NCBI RefSeq assembly: GCF_009708075.1
Contig: NZ_WMBT01000017.1
Location: 1 to 34,157 of the forward strand
Direction of reading: 5' to 3'
DNA from: Paracoccus lichenicola
Lineage (GTDB): Bacteria > Pseudomonadota > Alphaproteobacteria > Rhodobacterales > Rhodobacteraceae
Length of the DNA stretch: 34,157 nt
In this document: positions 1 to 6,971 of the stretch, in pieces
Numbering within the stretch: the first letter of the stretch is position 1
How the letters are laid out: each line of letters starts with the position of its first letter
Made by a program: the position numbers and the translations under genes
The notes under the pieces: model-generated
Databases searched by the model: none
Told to the model about the DNA's origin: nothing
Seen by the model: the letters and a program-made list of their open reading frames with translations, nothing else

Positions 1-891
1 CGCGACGGCCTCCGCCAACTTCAAGCCGCCGCCTGATCAAGCGTCACCAACTTTTGCCCATATCTCCCTTCAGCCGTCGCCATGCCGAGAACTCGGTGCC
101 ACGATCAAAGGTGATTGACTGGCGTGCTTCGGCGGGCAAGGGGGCAAGCCCCGCGATCAGTGCTTCCATGATCGGCTCGGAGTGGCGATCCTCATTGCGC
201 ATGACAACCGTAAACCGGCTGACCCGCTCGACCAGGGAGGTGACATTCACCTTGCCGTTTTCCTTGCGGAACATCATCAGATCGCACTCCCAGTGGCCGA
301 ACTCCTGACGCTCGGCAACGGCCGAGGGCCGGTGACACAAGCTCTGGCTGTCCTGGATGTGACTACGCTGATGTCGTCGGTGGTTTCGCGGCCTGCGACG
401 TCTGCGATGCTCGGGCAGATGACGATAGAAGGCTTCCGCGAGGCCAAGCTTTGAATAGGCGAAGCGGTAGATCGTTTCATGGCTGACGCAGATGCGGTGC
501 TGCTCAAGCCGCATCCGGCCGGCGATCTGTTCCGGAGACCAGCCCGCCTTGAGCGCATCCTCGACCGCTGCCTTCACCTCCGGGTAGGCGACCAGCTTTC
601 GATGAACCGCGCGGCGGCGCTCGTACTTGTCCTGGGCCGTCACCGCATAGTAGCCGCTATACTGCGGAAGCTCGGTGTCCAGAAACGTATTGCGCTTCAG
701 CTCCCGATAGATTGTCGAGGCTGGGCGCGAGAGCCGATCTGCGATTTCCGGCACCGGCATCTTGCCTTCACGCCATTGGGCAATCTTCCGGCGTTCTTCA
801 AAGCTCAGGTGCTGGTAGTGGGAAGCCATTCGTAAACCTCATGCAAATACCTGTATTATCTTGGCATTTGCACTTCGTTTGTGAATCCACC
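1..891 (-). mobile_element. Remnant of an IS30-family insertion sequence
   Basis: An IS30-type transposase fragment fills most of this stretch, reading leftwards. The right boundary is a guess: between about 850 and 891 lies a sequence that could be the terminal inverted repeat, but the partner end is missing because the transposase is cut off near position 44-60, so the repeat cannot be confirmed. The bases left of 44 do not continue the transposase in any frame, which suggests a deletion or insertion junction. The element is probably immobile unless complemented in trans. Confidence 0.6.
44..829 (-). pseudogene. IS30-family transposase, C-terminally truncated
   Basis: The 261-residue product has the IS30 layout: an N-terminal helix-turn-helix (HLSFEERRKIAQWREGKMPV onward, about residues 7-45) that recognises the terminal repeats, then the DDE catalytic core. 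The first catalytic Asp is visible in HWECDLM (about residue 182) and the second in TFDRGTEF (about 243). Family members are usually 320-380 residues and continue with a CDPQAPWQKG-type segment carrying the catalytic Glu. Here translation stops 20 residues after the second Asp and the Glu region is absent. The start at 829 has a GAGG-type ribosome site. The reading is clear as a family assignment; loss of activity is inferred from the missing third catalytic residue. Confidence 0.85.
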
Positions 892-1105
892 GTAGGTAGC
901 CTCCGGGATTAATAATCGGATTTATGGAACATTGCCATTATTTATCAATATCTTGAAGACGTTATCTATGCACTGTCTTCTTTTTGACAGCTCGTGCGAC
1001 AGTGCTGATGTGCCGTGCTGTTTCCACAGGCTATGTTCATAGCCATGCACGGGTGCCGTCAAAGCTGACGGATCAGTTTGAGTGCGTCTGCGCCATGCCC
1101 TCGTC

Positions 1106-1855
1106 TTACATGAGAGTATAAGAATAAGAGGTAGACTGGGATTCAGTCCGCTTGGCAGACTCGCGTAAGTCCAGGGCTTGGCCCATCTGCGCCAGTGCCC
1201 TCCCGAGTGGTGTATCACCACACTGGAAACTGGCGAACGCCCCCAGATCGAGCGATGCCACATGCTCGACCTCGATGGTCTTCCTGTCAGCCCGTGCAGC
1301 GGCATCGTCATCTGGCAGAGAAGGACGGCCGGACCAGCGGCCAAGAAGCGCCAGGGCACGCTTGGGTGCGAAAAGACAATAAGCGTTGCTGACCTGCCGG
1401 ACCTGAGGGCCGCGGCCTTCGTTGGGCGTTGGCTCGAACCGGCGCAGCCAGTCCAGAAAGCCGTGGTCGCGCAGCGCCTTCAAGGCGCGCACAACGGCGT
1501 CTCTCGACCGCTTCAACTTGCTCATGATCCAGTCAAGGGACGGGTCCAGCCGTCCCGTCTTGAAGCTGACCAGATTGCCGAACAGCGCCAGGATCTCCAG
1601 GGCGATGCTGCCCAAGGGTCCGTTGCGTTTGCCGGGCTTGCGGCCGTGTAGCTCGTATCGCTGCGCGGCCTTGATGATCTTCTGCACCTCCTGCCGCGTG
1701 GTGCTGCGCCAGAACGTGGCTTCGCAGGCTCCCGCCCGGTGAGAGTTGCGGTGTAAGCGCGTCCGGCCTTGGGCATGCGCGCCAGTGCAAGCCTGGGCTA
1801 GAACGCCAAGGCGCTTGAAAAAATCGCCGCTTGCCGCGGCTGCTACAGTCGTCAA
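1106..1855 (-). CDS. Winged-helix protein of the plasmid replication protein A type
   Basis: This 249-residue protein matches my recollection of a family common on alphaproteobacterial plasmids and often annotated replication protein A or helix-turn-helix protein. Recognisable features are SHRAGACEATFWRSTTR near residue 38, the conserved stretch from LGSIALEIL to LDWIMSKLKRSRDAVVRALK (about 80-125), which looks like a winged helix, then HGFLDWLRRFEPT and the Gln-Thr-Glu-rich tail. The start is a TTG preceded by AGGAGC with good spacing; no ATG fits the conserved N-terminus. It sits alone between an IS30 remnant and a non-coding stretch. A role in replication initiation is by family label only; it could equally be a transcriptional regulator carried with mobile DNA. 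Confidence 0.65.
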   Translation of the reverse strand: MTTVAAAASGDFFKRLGVLAQACTGAHAQGRTRLHRNSHRAGACEATFWRSTTRQEVQKIIKAAQRYELHGRKPGKRNGPLGSIALEILALFGNLVSFKTGRLDPSLDWIMSKLKRSRDAVVRALKALRDHGFLDWLRRFEPTPNEGRGPQVRQVSNAYCLFAPKRALALLGRWSGRPSLPDDDAAARADRKTIEVEHVASLDLGAFASFQCGDTPLGRALAQMGQALDLRESAKRTESQSTSYSYTLM

Positions 1856-2166
1856 ATGCTGCTCCTATGTCACAAGAAGCGCGGTGTCCGCAGGCAAGCC
1901 TCATCCGTTCGCACAGATGCGCTTTTTGCTCTTGATTTCCGGGAGTAGGCAGCTAACTATAGCAGGTGTAATCCATTGCTAATTCAGGTCGCCAAACCTG
2001 TGTTGCTACCAAGCCCCCTCGTGCGGACCCCCGCGCGGGGGGTTTCCTTTTGGGCTGGTGGTTTATCTGATTCCGCTCGTCCCTCCCGTTTTGGGTATTT
2101 TGCCGAACAGCCTACGCCAGCAAGGGCTTAGCGGCAATTCTTTGTGTTGACCTCGGCGGTGATTCA
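1856..2166. other. Intergenic stretch with no gene seen
   Basis: About 310 bases separate the replication-type gene from the exported protein at 2167. It contains a small hairpin (CAGGT...ACCTG, 1985-1999) and the stronger G+C-rich hairpin annotated as a terminator at 2027-2045. No open reading frame with a plausible ribosome site was seen on either strand. Confidence 0.5.
2027..2050 (+). terminator. Candidate intrinsic terminator
   Basis: CCCCC-GCGC-GGGGG forms a short, very G+C-rich stem immediately followed on the plus strand by TTTCCTTT. This looks like a rho-independent terminator for rightward transcription, although no plus-strand gene is recognised to its left, so its role is unclear. 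Confidence 0.5.
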
Positions 2167-2754
2167 TCAGTAGCTCACCCATTCCGTCATGTATGCGCCT
2201 GTGTGGTCCTGCATCCGAACCACGATGCTCCTGAAGCTTCGGCCATACTCGTCTAGAAACCCTCTGCCGGTCCTCTGCCTGATCGTGTCATCGAGCCATT
2301 CGGGCAAGTCGTTGTCGCGGGCCGGAAATCGGACCCAATCACCAGATGAAGGGGCATACCCGTAGCGGACCGTACTGGTGTAAATATCTCGTCCTCCGCT
2401 GCCGTTCGTCACATGCTTGGAAAGCTGCCAGAGTTCGATGGCATCACGGTATTGAGCGACTTCGGGTGGCACGCTGTCAGACCCACCTCCACCAGGAAGG
2501 CTCACATTGTGACCGCCCATCGGGCATCTCCACAGCTGCAGGGGCGGTTCAACCGGCCAAGGCGTGATGCGGCGTATAAACTCGGCCTTCGCTGCACTAC
2601 ACTCAGCCGAGGCCGGGAAGCCGCCAGCCAGACAGAGCAGGATGGCGCAATCGATGGGGTAAGCAGCAACAGGGCCTGCGAGAAGGCTTGCTGCGACTGC
2701 ACCTGTGACCAAGGTAGCTTTAGACCGTGCCATAATCACATTTCTATAGTTCAT
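2167..2754 (-). CDS. Exported protein of unknown function
   Basis: The product has a clear signal peptide: a short basic start (MARSK), a hydrophobic segment and an Ala-x-Ala cleavage site before YPIDC. The mature part holds several cysteines (YPIDCAILLCLAG, SAECSAAK, LWRCPM), a Gly-rich linker (LPGGGGSD) and a Trp/Tyr-rich C-terminal half ending AYMTEWVSY. No family is recognised, but this layout is typical of periplasmic proteins carried next to conjugation genes. Translation may begin at 2754 or, giving a cleaner signal peptide, at the ATG at 2733. It lies downstream of the small LuxR-linked gene (2794-3030) on the same strand, with only 39 bases between, and may be co-transcribed with it and so be quorum-controlled. 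Confidence 0.7.
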   Translation of the reverse strand: MNYRNVIMARSKATLVTGAVAASLLAGPVAAYPIDCAILLCLAGGFPASAECSAAKAEFIRRITPWPVEPPLQLWRCPMGGHNVSLPGGGGSDSVPPEVAQYRDAIELWQLSKHVTNGSGGRDIYTSTVRYGYAPSSGDWVRFPARDNDLPEWLDDTIRQRTGRGFLDEYGRSFRSIVVRMQDHTGAYMTEWVSY

Positions 2755-2793
2755 GCCTCAACTACAGAAACATAGCGCGAGTGTTGGATCAGT

Positions 2794-3030
2794 TCAATCG
2801 CTGATAGTAGACTGCACTTGCAGGTGCCGCGCCTTGCTCCGGTCGAATGTGAAATCATCAGGCGCAAAAATGACGTCGATGGCGCCTGTGTTCCACTCAT
2901 AGAGCCAGCCGACCCGACCGTTGCGTTCGATCCGCTGAAAGGCCTTGGCACGCCTGCGAATGGAATTGTCAGGAGATTGCGAAGGCTTAGACTTGATCGA
3001 GTTTGGCATGGATCTGGCTCTGAGGACCAC
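2794..3030 (-). CDS. Small hypothetical protein behind a lux-type operator
   Basis: A 78-residue, basic, soluble product with a compact core (RVGWLYEWNTGAIDVIFAPD); no family recognised. The start is GTG at 3030, chosen because AGAAGGTGAG lies six bases upstream, whereas the internal ATG at 3009 has no ribosome site. A longer overlapping frame (2751-3041) has low-complexity Ser-rich content and is taken as a shadow. Its promoter region contains the second copy of the 25-bp palindromic operator (3088-3112), so LuxR control is likely. A TTGACC -35-like hexamer about 10 bases beyond the operator fits a LuxR-activated promoter. Confidence 0.65.
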   Translation of the reverse strand: MVLRARSMPNSIKSKPSQSPDNSIRRRAKAFQRIERNGRVGWLYEWNTGAIDVIFAPDDFTFDRSKARHLQVQSTISD

Positions 3031-3087
3031 GGGACGCTCACCTTCTGCTCTGAAGAAAATGGTTAATAAAGCCCTAGGGTCAATTTC

Positions 3088-3112
3088 GGCTTAAAGGTCT
3101 GGCTTTTTAGCC
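3088..3112 (+). promoter_or_regulatory. lux-type operator, copy 2
   Basis: A 25-bp element made of arm GGCTTAAA, core GGTCTGGCT and arm TTTTAGCC. It matches the element in front of luxR at 24 of 25 positions but points the other way. It lies between the end of luxR and the start of the minus-strand gene at 3030. Dyad symmetry and proximity to luxR make LuxR the natural candidate ligand; that is inference. Confidence 0.65.
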
Positions 3113-3134
3113 AAAACTAAATCCAGGGTTGACA

Positions 3135-3755
3135 TCAGATCAGGTTCTGCCTGACGGCAAGCACGACTGCGTTGAGCGTGTTCGGAGCACCAAGCTTTTT
3201 CTGGGCGCTGTCAAGGCGAGCTTTCAGTGTAGATACACTAACCTGAAGCTTTTCAGCAGCTTCTGATTGACGCAGACCATCCCGCATAGCTGCCAGAGCT
3301 TGAAGTTCGACTTCTGTGAGCGTGACCTTGGCCTTTGCAAAGAGCTTAGCCCAGGTTTCGATCTTGTTGTGTAATACGAGCATCTCACCATCGTTGAGTT
3401 CACGATCCTGGCGGGCTACCGACAAGAACGACCTCTTCCGGTCGATCTTCACAACAAATGTGCCCCCATACTTCAGCCCGTGCTTCTTGGCCTTGGCCAT
3501 GATGCCCCGAGGATCTGGAAATTTAACTTCGGACCATCGGATCGCCCCTGTTCGCGCAATCGTCCATGCCGCAACGGGATCTCCGAAGAAGTAGTTCTCG
3601 CTTTCGTAGAGAGAGGTCCATGCTTCCGGGTAGCGGTTCAGGAAGAAGTCGGGCTGCCCGAAGCGTAGTCCGAACCCGATGACGAAGCCTGTGTGGCCGT
3701 AGGACGAAAGGGAACGTAGCTCGTCCTCGTGGTTGGGAATGATCGACTCCAGCAT
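3135..3755 (-). CDS. luxR: LuxR-family AHL-responsive transcriptional regulator
   Basis: A 206-residue LuxR protein. The N-terminal half is an autoinducer-binding domain: Trp46, Tyr50, Asp59-Pro60 and Trp74 fall in the order and spacing of the conserved acyl-homoserine lactone pocket residues of TraR/LuxR. The C-terminal part (about 142-206) is the LuxR helix-turn-helix (LTEVELQALAAM, then SEAAEKLQVSVSTLKARL). The reading frame extends 30 codons further upstream, but the ATG at 3755 is preceded by a strong GGAGGTG five bases away, and the extension would translate the operator, so 3755 is chosen. The gene is divergent from the luxI operon and has its own operator between it and that operon, which suggests autoregulation. 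The ligand cannot be read from sequence. Confidence 0.9.
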   Translation of the reverse strand: MLESIIPNHEDELRSLSSYGHTGFVIGFGLRFGQPDFFLNRYPEAWTSLYESENYFFGDPVAAWTIARTGAIRWSEVKFPDPRGIMAKAKKHGLKYGGTFVVKIDRKRSFLSVARQDRELNDGEMLVLHNKIETWAKLFAKAKVTLTEVELQALAAMRDGLRQSEAAEKLQVSVSTLKARLDSAQKKLGAPNTLNAVVLAVRQNLI

Positions 3756-3776
3756 GATAGCACCTCCATGACGTCT

Positions 3777-3801
3777 GGCTAAAAAGCCAGACCTTTTAGC
3801 C
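3777..3801 (-). promoter_or_regulatory. lux-type operator, copy 1, between luxR and the luxI operon
   Basis: On the minus strand it reads arm GGCTAAAA, core GGTCTGGCT, arm TTTTAGCC. A second palindrome overlaps it (GTCTGGCT, four A, AGCCAGAC; 3773-3792), so the site has two nested dyads. It sits 18 bases upstream of the ribosome-binding region of luxR and about 70 bases upstream of the plus-strand gene at 3873. It can therefore serve both divergent units. Confidence 0.7.
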
Positions 3802-3872
3802 GACCGTCTGTCAATCGCTGATTGGTTTGTTAAGTCTGTAGTCAAGAAGAGCGAGAGGTCAGCAGCAGGGTT

Positions 3873-4115
3873 ATGAAGTCAATTGCCGATCGGGTCACGC
3901 CCAAGAACCTGACCGTCCTCGCGTCTGCGGAATTCACGCCGGACATGGCGGAAAACCTGCTGCAGATGTGCGCCCAAGCGCGAGAAGGCGAAGGGGTCGT
4001 TCTTCAGATTTGTAACTGGGGTGTGTGGGCGGTCACGTCTCACGGCATCAGGATGTTCATTGGATCAACAAGGGAATTTCGTGGTAATGCAGACCGGCCA
4101 AGCGAACTCCAGTGA
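3873..4115 (+). CDS. Small hypothetical protein, first gene of the luxI unit
   Basis: An 80-residue product with no recognised family. It contains AEFTPDMAENLL followed by a G-x-V-x-x-Q strand and ends with a polar tail. The same pattern (AELTKNMIEAIL ... GTVTVQ) recurs in the protein encoded just after luxI (4749-4964), so the two are probably paralogues. The start ATG at 3873 is preceded by AGCAGGG. Its 3' end overlaps the 5' end of luxI, which points to translational coupling, and it lies directly downstream of the lux operator. A role in tuning the quorum circuit is possible but not shown. Confidence 0.65.
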   Translation: MKSIADRVTPKNLTVLASAEFTPDMAENLLQMCAQAREGEGVVLQICNWGVWAVTSHGIRMFIGSTREFRGNADRPSELQ

Positions 4116-4728
4116 AAACTCAGGCATTCTGGCAGCATCGGGGTCAGACTTTACTGTCAGGATCATTCAGTACCCTGATGGCATGTCACACTGGGACCAG
4201 GTGAACAGCTATCTAAAGCTCCGCAAGGAAGTCTTTATCGACCGGCTGGATTGGCCTCTATTCCATGCCGAGGATTTGGAGTTCGAGCAGTACGACTCAT
4301 TCGACACCACTTATGTTGTTGCCAGTCAGGGCAGCAAGGTTGTTGGGGGCGCCCGGCTGAGGCGGACTGATCAGCTCAGCGGTGGCGGTCATCTGCGCTA
4401 TAGCTACATGATCCGGGACGCCTGCCTGGGTCTGCTCCCTGGTCTACCCAAGAACCTTTGCGATGCCATTCCGCCCATGGACCGATCAATCTGGGAATTA
4501 ACCCGGATGGTCGTGAACGGACCCCGTGATGTAACGCGAATGATCCTTCAGGCCACCAATGACTTTCTTTGTAAGAAAGATGCCGCATCGGTCCTGTTCC
4601 TTGGTTCGCCAGCCTTTTTGCGCATGGCAAGAAGTTGGAACTGGCCTGCACAGCAGCTTGGCCCGGTAACGGGCAACGCTGATGGACGTTTCCAAGTCAT
4701 CGAATGTCCGGTTCGCCGCCCTCAGTAA
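4087..4728 (+). CDS. luxI: LuxI-family acyl-homoserine lactone synthase
   Basis: A 213-residue AHL synthase, which makes acyl-homoserine lactone from S-adenosylmethionine and an acyl donor. Conserved family residues are visible: Arg46 and Phe50 (LRKEVF), Trp56, Glu65 and Asp70 in EFEQYD, Arg90 (GGARLR), and Glu137 and Arg140 (WELTRMVV). The position usually occupied by Asp between Glu65 and Asp70 is Glu67 here. The first 25 residues precede the normal LuxI start and are unusual. ATG 4087 is given; GTG 4081, with AGGGA five bases upstream, is equally good. The gene overlaps the end of the 3873 gene and is followed after 20 bases by a paralogue of that gene. Autoinduction through the operator at 3777-3801 is expected. 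Confidence 0.92.
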   Translation: MQTGQANSSENSGILAASGSDFTVRIIQYPDGMSHWDQVNSYLKLRKEVFIDRLDWPLFHAEDLEFEQYDSFDTTYVVASQGSKVVGGARLRRTDQLSGGGHLRYSYMIRDACLGLLPGLPKNLCDAIPPMDRSIWELTRMVVNGPRDVTRMILQATNDFLCKKDAASVLFLGSPAFLRMARSWNWPAQQLGPVTGNADGRFQVIECPVRRPQ

Positions 4729-4748
4729 AGAGTATCTAGGAGGATGTT

Positions 4749-4964
4749 ATGTTCGCAGCTCGTCGCCCAGATGAAACTGTAACAGCAGAACTTACAAAGA
4801 ACATGATCGAAGCAATCCTGAAAAGCTTTGACAGTCTTGCAGCGCCAAACGGCACTGTCACCGTCCAGTTTCGGGACAATGCTTTGTATGTTGCCAACGG
4901 ATCCGGCCCATTAGAGTTCGTCGGACTGGCAACCTTGCCCGCTGCTCTCGACTACATCAAGTAA
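4749..4964 (+). CDS. Small hypothetical protein following luxI
   Basis: A 71-residue product with a strong ribosome site (AGGAGGATGTT before ATG). The core (ELTKNMIEAIL, then GTVTVQF, then LEFVGLAT) parallels the 80-residue protein preceding luxI. No known domain is recognised. The spacing to luxI (20 bases) indicates the same transcript. Its short helix-then-two-strand pattern would suit a small binding protein, but nothing specific can be claimed. Confidence 0.7.
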   Translation: MFAARRPDETVTAELTKNMIEAILKSFDSLAAPNGTVTVQFRDNALYVANGSGPLEFVGLATLPAALDYIK

Positions 4965-5090
4965 ACCTCGGCGGGGGCACACGCTCAATACCAACATCTA
5001 GACGATGATCTGCGCCATCGCTTCGCATGGCTGTCGAGCCTTGGAAAAAAGGCTTCTGTTGTTTATCACAGAGATGCAACTGAACTCATA

Positions 5091-5126
5091 ACATATTTAT
5101 AGCTTGCGCACGGGCTATAGATATGT
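5091..5126. promoter_or_regulatory. Long imperfect inverted repeat upstream of the 5179 gene
   Basis: ACATATTTATAGC (5091-5103) and GCTATAGATATGT (5114-5126) are inverted repeats matching at 12 of 13 positions around a 10-base spacer. The site is A+T-rich and lies in the 214-base gap between the luxI unit and the next gene. A second smaller dyad follows (CCTGAC...GTCAGG, 5130-5153). It may be an operator or a promoter region that starts a separate transcript leading into the virB genes. Confidence 0.5.
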
Positions 5127-5178
5127 AAACCTGACGCTATCAAAGGTGTCAGGCTTTGCATCATGGGAAGACCTGACT

Positions 5179-5544
5179 GTGAACAACGAGCAAAAAAGAC
5201 CCCCCGATGTGGTTTCAGTCGCAGGCTTGCAAGACGTCTTGGATTCTGGATGGCACCTCCATGTTGTCTGCCGGAAAGCTCCGGAACTGCGTGGCTATCA
5301 GTGGCACGGAAGCTGGTATTTGGTGGCAGCAAACCCTGAATCTGACGAGTGGGTTGTGCTGGTCACAGCACGAGAACGTCAGCGCGCCAAGAACGAGGTG
5401 CGCTCACAATCCCGCAGCACGAAAGACATTGAGTTTCGTGAGATCAAGACAGCGAGCGGACTTATCAGTCTCCTCACTGAGTTCGGTTTTAGAAACGTTG
5501 GCGTCCCAACCGAAGAAGGCTCAAGCGTCATTTTGGCGCGGTAA
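5179..5544 (+). CDS. Hypothetical protein, paralogue of the 5930 gene
   Basis: About 121 residues, soluble, with no family recognised. The pattern SGWHLHVVC...RG...GSWYLVAANP...EWVVLVT...EIKTASGLISLLTEFGF matches the protein at 5930-6322 in order and spacing, so the two are probably duplicates that diverged. The reading frame is open from TTG 5104, but that start would lie inside a long inverted repeat. GTG at 5179, with GGAAG upstream, is preferred. It is the first gene after the luxI unit and is oriented toward the virB operon. Confidence 0.6.
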   Translation: MNNEQKRPPDVVSVAGLQDVLDSGWHLHVVCRKAPELRGYQWHGSWYLVAANPESDEWVVLVTARERQRAKNEVRSQSRSTKDIEFREIKTASGLISLLTEFGFRNVGVPTEEGSSVILAR

Positions 5545-5581
5545 TCGCTCTCTCACTTTTACAGCGATTTGGCTATCGGGT

Positions 5582-5917
5582 CTGTCAGTCAAGATACGGC
5601 TCGCTTTCATCCTGCTACTGGGGATTTCGCCGTTTCCTGCGAACGCTCAGTCTGCGCCTGTTCAACAGGTGCCGGGACACTGCGTCTACCCCTCTCAGCC
5701 GCTTCTTGATGAAGCAAGCTTGCTCGCCCTGGATCTCACGATGGGCGAAGAACTGGCTCGTTTTATGAACGAGGCCCAGGCTTACAGCCAATGCCTTGAT
5801 GCAACCAAGCAGCAGCTTAACAGCGAGGTCGATCAATATATGGAGCAGTATCGAGAGGCGCATCCTATGGTCAAAGAAGAGTATTGGCCACCGATGCAGA
5901 GTAACGTGCAACCGTAA
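5582..5917 (+). CDS. Small exported protein with an unresolved start
   Basis: The coding signal is clear from about 5591: a signal peptide (VKIRLAFILLLGISPFPANA, then QSAPVQQ) followed by a roughly 90-residue helical, acidic mature part with two cysteines (HCVYP, SQCLD) and the ending WPPMQSNVQP. No ATG, GTG or TTG precedes it within its natural limits. The frame runs upstream only as a shadow inside the 5179 gene. CTG 5582 is given as the left limit; an ATT about 18 bases earlier is another option. It may depend on re-initiation after the stop at 5544, or the start may have been lost by mutation. Function unknown. Confidence 0.5.
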   Translation: MSVKIRLAFILLLGISPFPANAQSAPVQQVPGHCVYPSQPLLDEASLLALDLTMGEELARFMNEAQAYSQCLDATKQQLNSEVDQYMEQYREAHPMVKEEYWPPMQSNVQP

Positions 5918-5929
5918 GCCGCCTGTGTC

Positions 5930-6322
5930 ATGAGTTTTGCAGGACTCAGACAATTCAGAGCGGCCAGAATGTATCGTTTGGAAAGTGGCGCGAGCGAAGC
6001 AGGCTTTAGAGAGTATCTGATCGGAAGCGGAAAGCTCCTGATCCTGTGCACCGAAGATGCGGTCCCTACTCGCGGCAATTTCCAAGGAGGCTGGCAATTC
6101 TACGCCCTCAACCCACACACGGGAAAATGGGCCGTCCTTAATCTGTTCCGACCTCGACGTGGGGTGACGCCCCCGCGCGTGGTCAAGACTGTCAACGGTG
6201 CGTGCAGTTTCATGAAGGACGTAGGGTTTCCAGCCGGGATAATTCCATTTGGAGTTGGGTCCGGTGTTGAAACAAGCAAGTCTGGCGATATGCGCTTCAT
6301 TGGCAGCGTGGCCTTCGACTGA
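5930..6322 (+). CDS. Hypothetical protein, paralogue of the 5179 gene
   Basis: A 130-residue soluble product. The central part (SGKLLILC...RGNFQGGWQFYALNP..GKWAVLNLFRPRR...KTVNGACSFMKDVGF) aligns by eye with the 5179 product. There is no signal peptide and no known domain. The start ATG lies 12 bases after the preceding stop. Its 3' end overlaps the start of the lytic transglycosylase gene by about 60 bases, tying this family physically to the secretion operon. Possible roles include regulation or assembly; none is demonstrated. Confidence 0.6.
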   Translation: MSFAGLRQFRAARMYRLESGASEAGFREYLIGSGKLLILCTEDAVPTRGNFQGGWQFYALNPHTGKWAVLNLFRPRRGVTPPRVVKTVNGACSFMKDVGFPAGIIPFGVGSGVETSKSGDMRFIGSVAFD

Positions 6323-6959
6323 AGCAGCGGCGCAATCGGCCGGAAACGGAATGGTTCTCGTTCTGAACCACGCATCCGGCAGCTTTGAGAGGCAAAGATC
6401 AACGTCCTCCTTTGCCCGTCACTTCGGGCCGGGGGGTGTTCCGCTCCTGTCCGAAGTGCCTGAAGCAGACCTTCCGGCCGAACAGGTGATGCACCTGGCT
6501 CCTGTGCGGACGCCGCGCGTCATCCCAAGACCGGAGGTTCTGGCCGCGATTGATGAAGTCGGGATGCGCTATGCCGGTCATCCCTCCCTTCGCGCGTCAG
6601 GCCTGACCGTCACCGAATGGATGTCCTTCTTCCGGGCGAATATCGAGATTGAAAGCGGCTATCGCCAAACTGCCGTCAGTTCGGTGGGGGCGATTGGCCT
6701 GGGCCAGCTCATGCCCGCCACCGCCGCCAAGCTAGGCGTCAATCCCAACGACATGCACCAGAACCTCGATGGCTCGGCACGCTACATGCTGATGCTGCTC
6801 GGCCGGTTCGGGTCCAAGGAACTTGCGCTTGCGGGCTACAATGCCGGTCCCGGCGCGGTCGAGAAGTACGGGGGCATCCCCCCGTACCCTGAAACACAAG
6901 GTCACGTCCGCAAGGTCATGTCCGTGTTTCAAAAGCTGACTTTAGCAACCGCAGAATAG
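6264..6959 (+). CDS. virB1: VirB1-like lytic transglycosylase
   Basis: An exported lytic transglycosylase that would open the peptidoglycan for the secretion channel. A signal peptide (LKQASLAICASLAAWPSTEA) is followed by a linker and the SLT domain: catalytic Glu in IEIESGYRQ (about residue 130), then VGAIGLGQLMPATAAKLGV and AGYNAGPGAVEKYGGIPPY, the standard SLT motifs. The start is uncertain: GTG 6264, with GGAG nine bases upstream, is given, but TTG 6249 or TTG 6267 are possible. It is followed after 12 bases by virB2, the usual VirB1 position. A second transglycosylase domain occurs in the 10206 gene. Confidence 0.85.
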   Translation: MLKQASLAICASLAAWPSTEAAAQSAGNGMVLVLNHASGSFERQRSTSSFARHFGPGGVPLLSEVPEADLPAEQVMHLAPVRTPRVIPRPEVLAAIDEVGMRYAGHPSLRASGLTVTEWMSFFRANIEIESGYRQTAVSSVGAIGLGQLMPATAAKLGVNPNDMHQNLDGSARYMLMLLGRFGSKELALAGYNAGPGAVEKYGGIPPYPETQGHVRKVMSVFQKLTLATAE

Positions 6960-6971
6960 GAGTCTTCCATC

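Noticed and set aside
1..36. Plus-strand tail RDGLRQLQAAA and stop, possibly the end of a gene entering from the left
   Set aside because: Twelve codons are too few to support a call, and they adjoin a rearranged junction.
1985..2012. Hairpin followed by TTGCTACCA, resembling a tRNA 3' end and possible attachment site
   Set aside because: The loop lacks the conserved T-loop sequence and no acceptor partner or other arms could be found.
2167..2200. C-terminal AYMTEWVSY of the exported protein as another copy of the YMTFSN motif
   Set aside because: Only YMT is shared and the following residues differ; it is not counted as a member.
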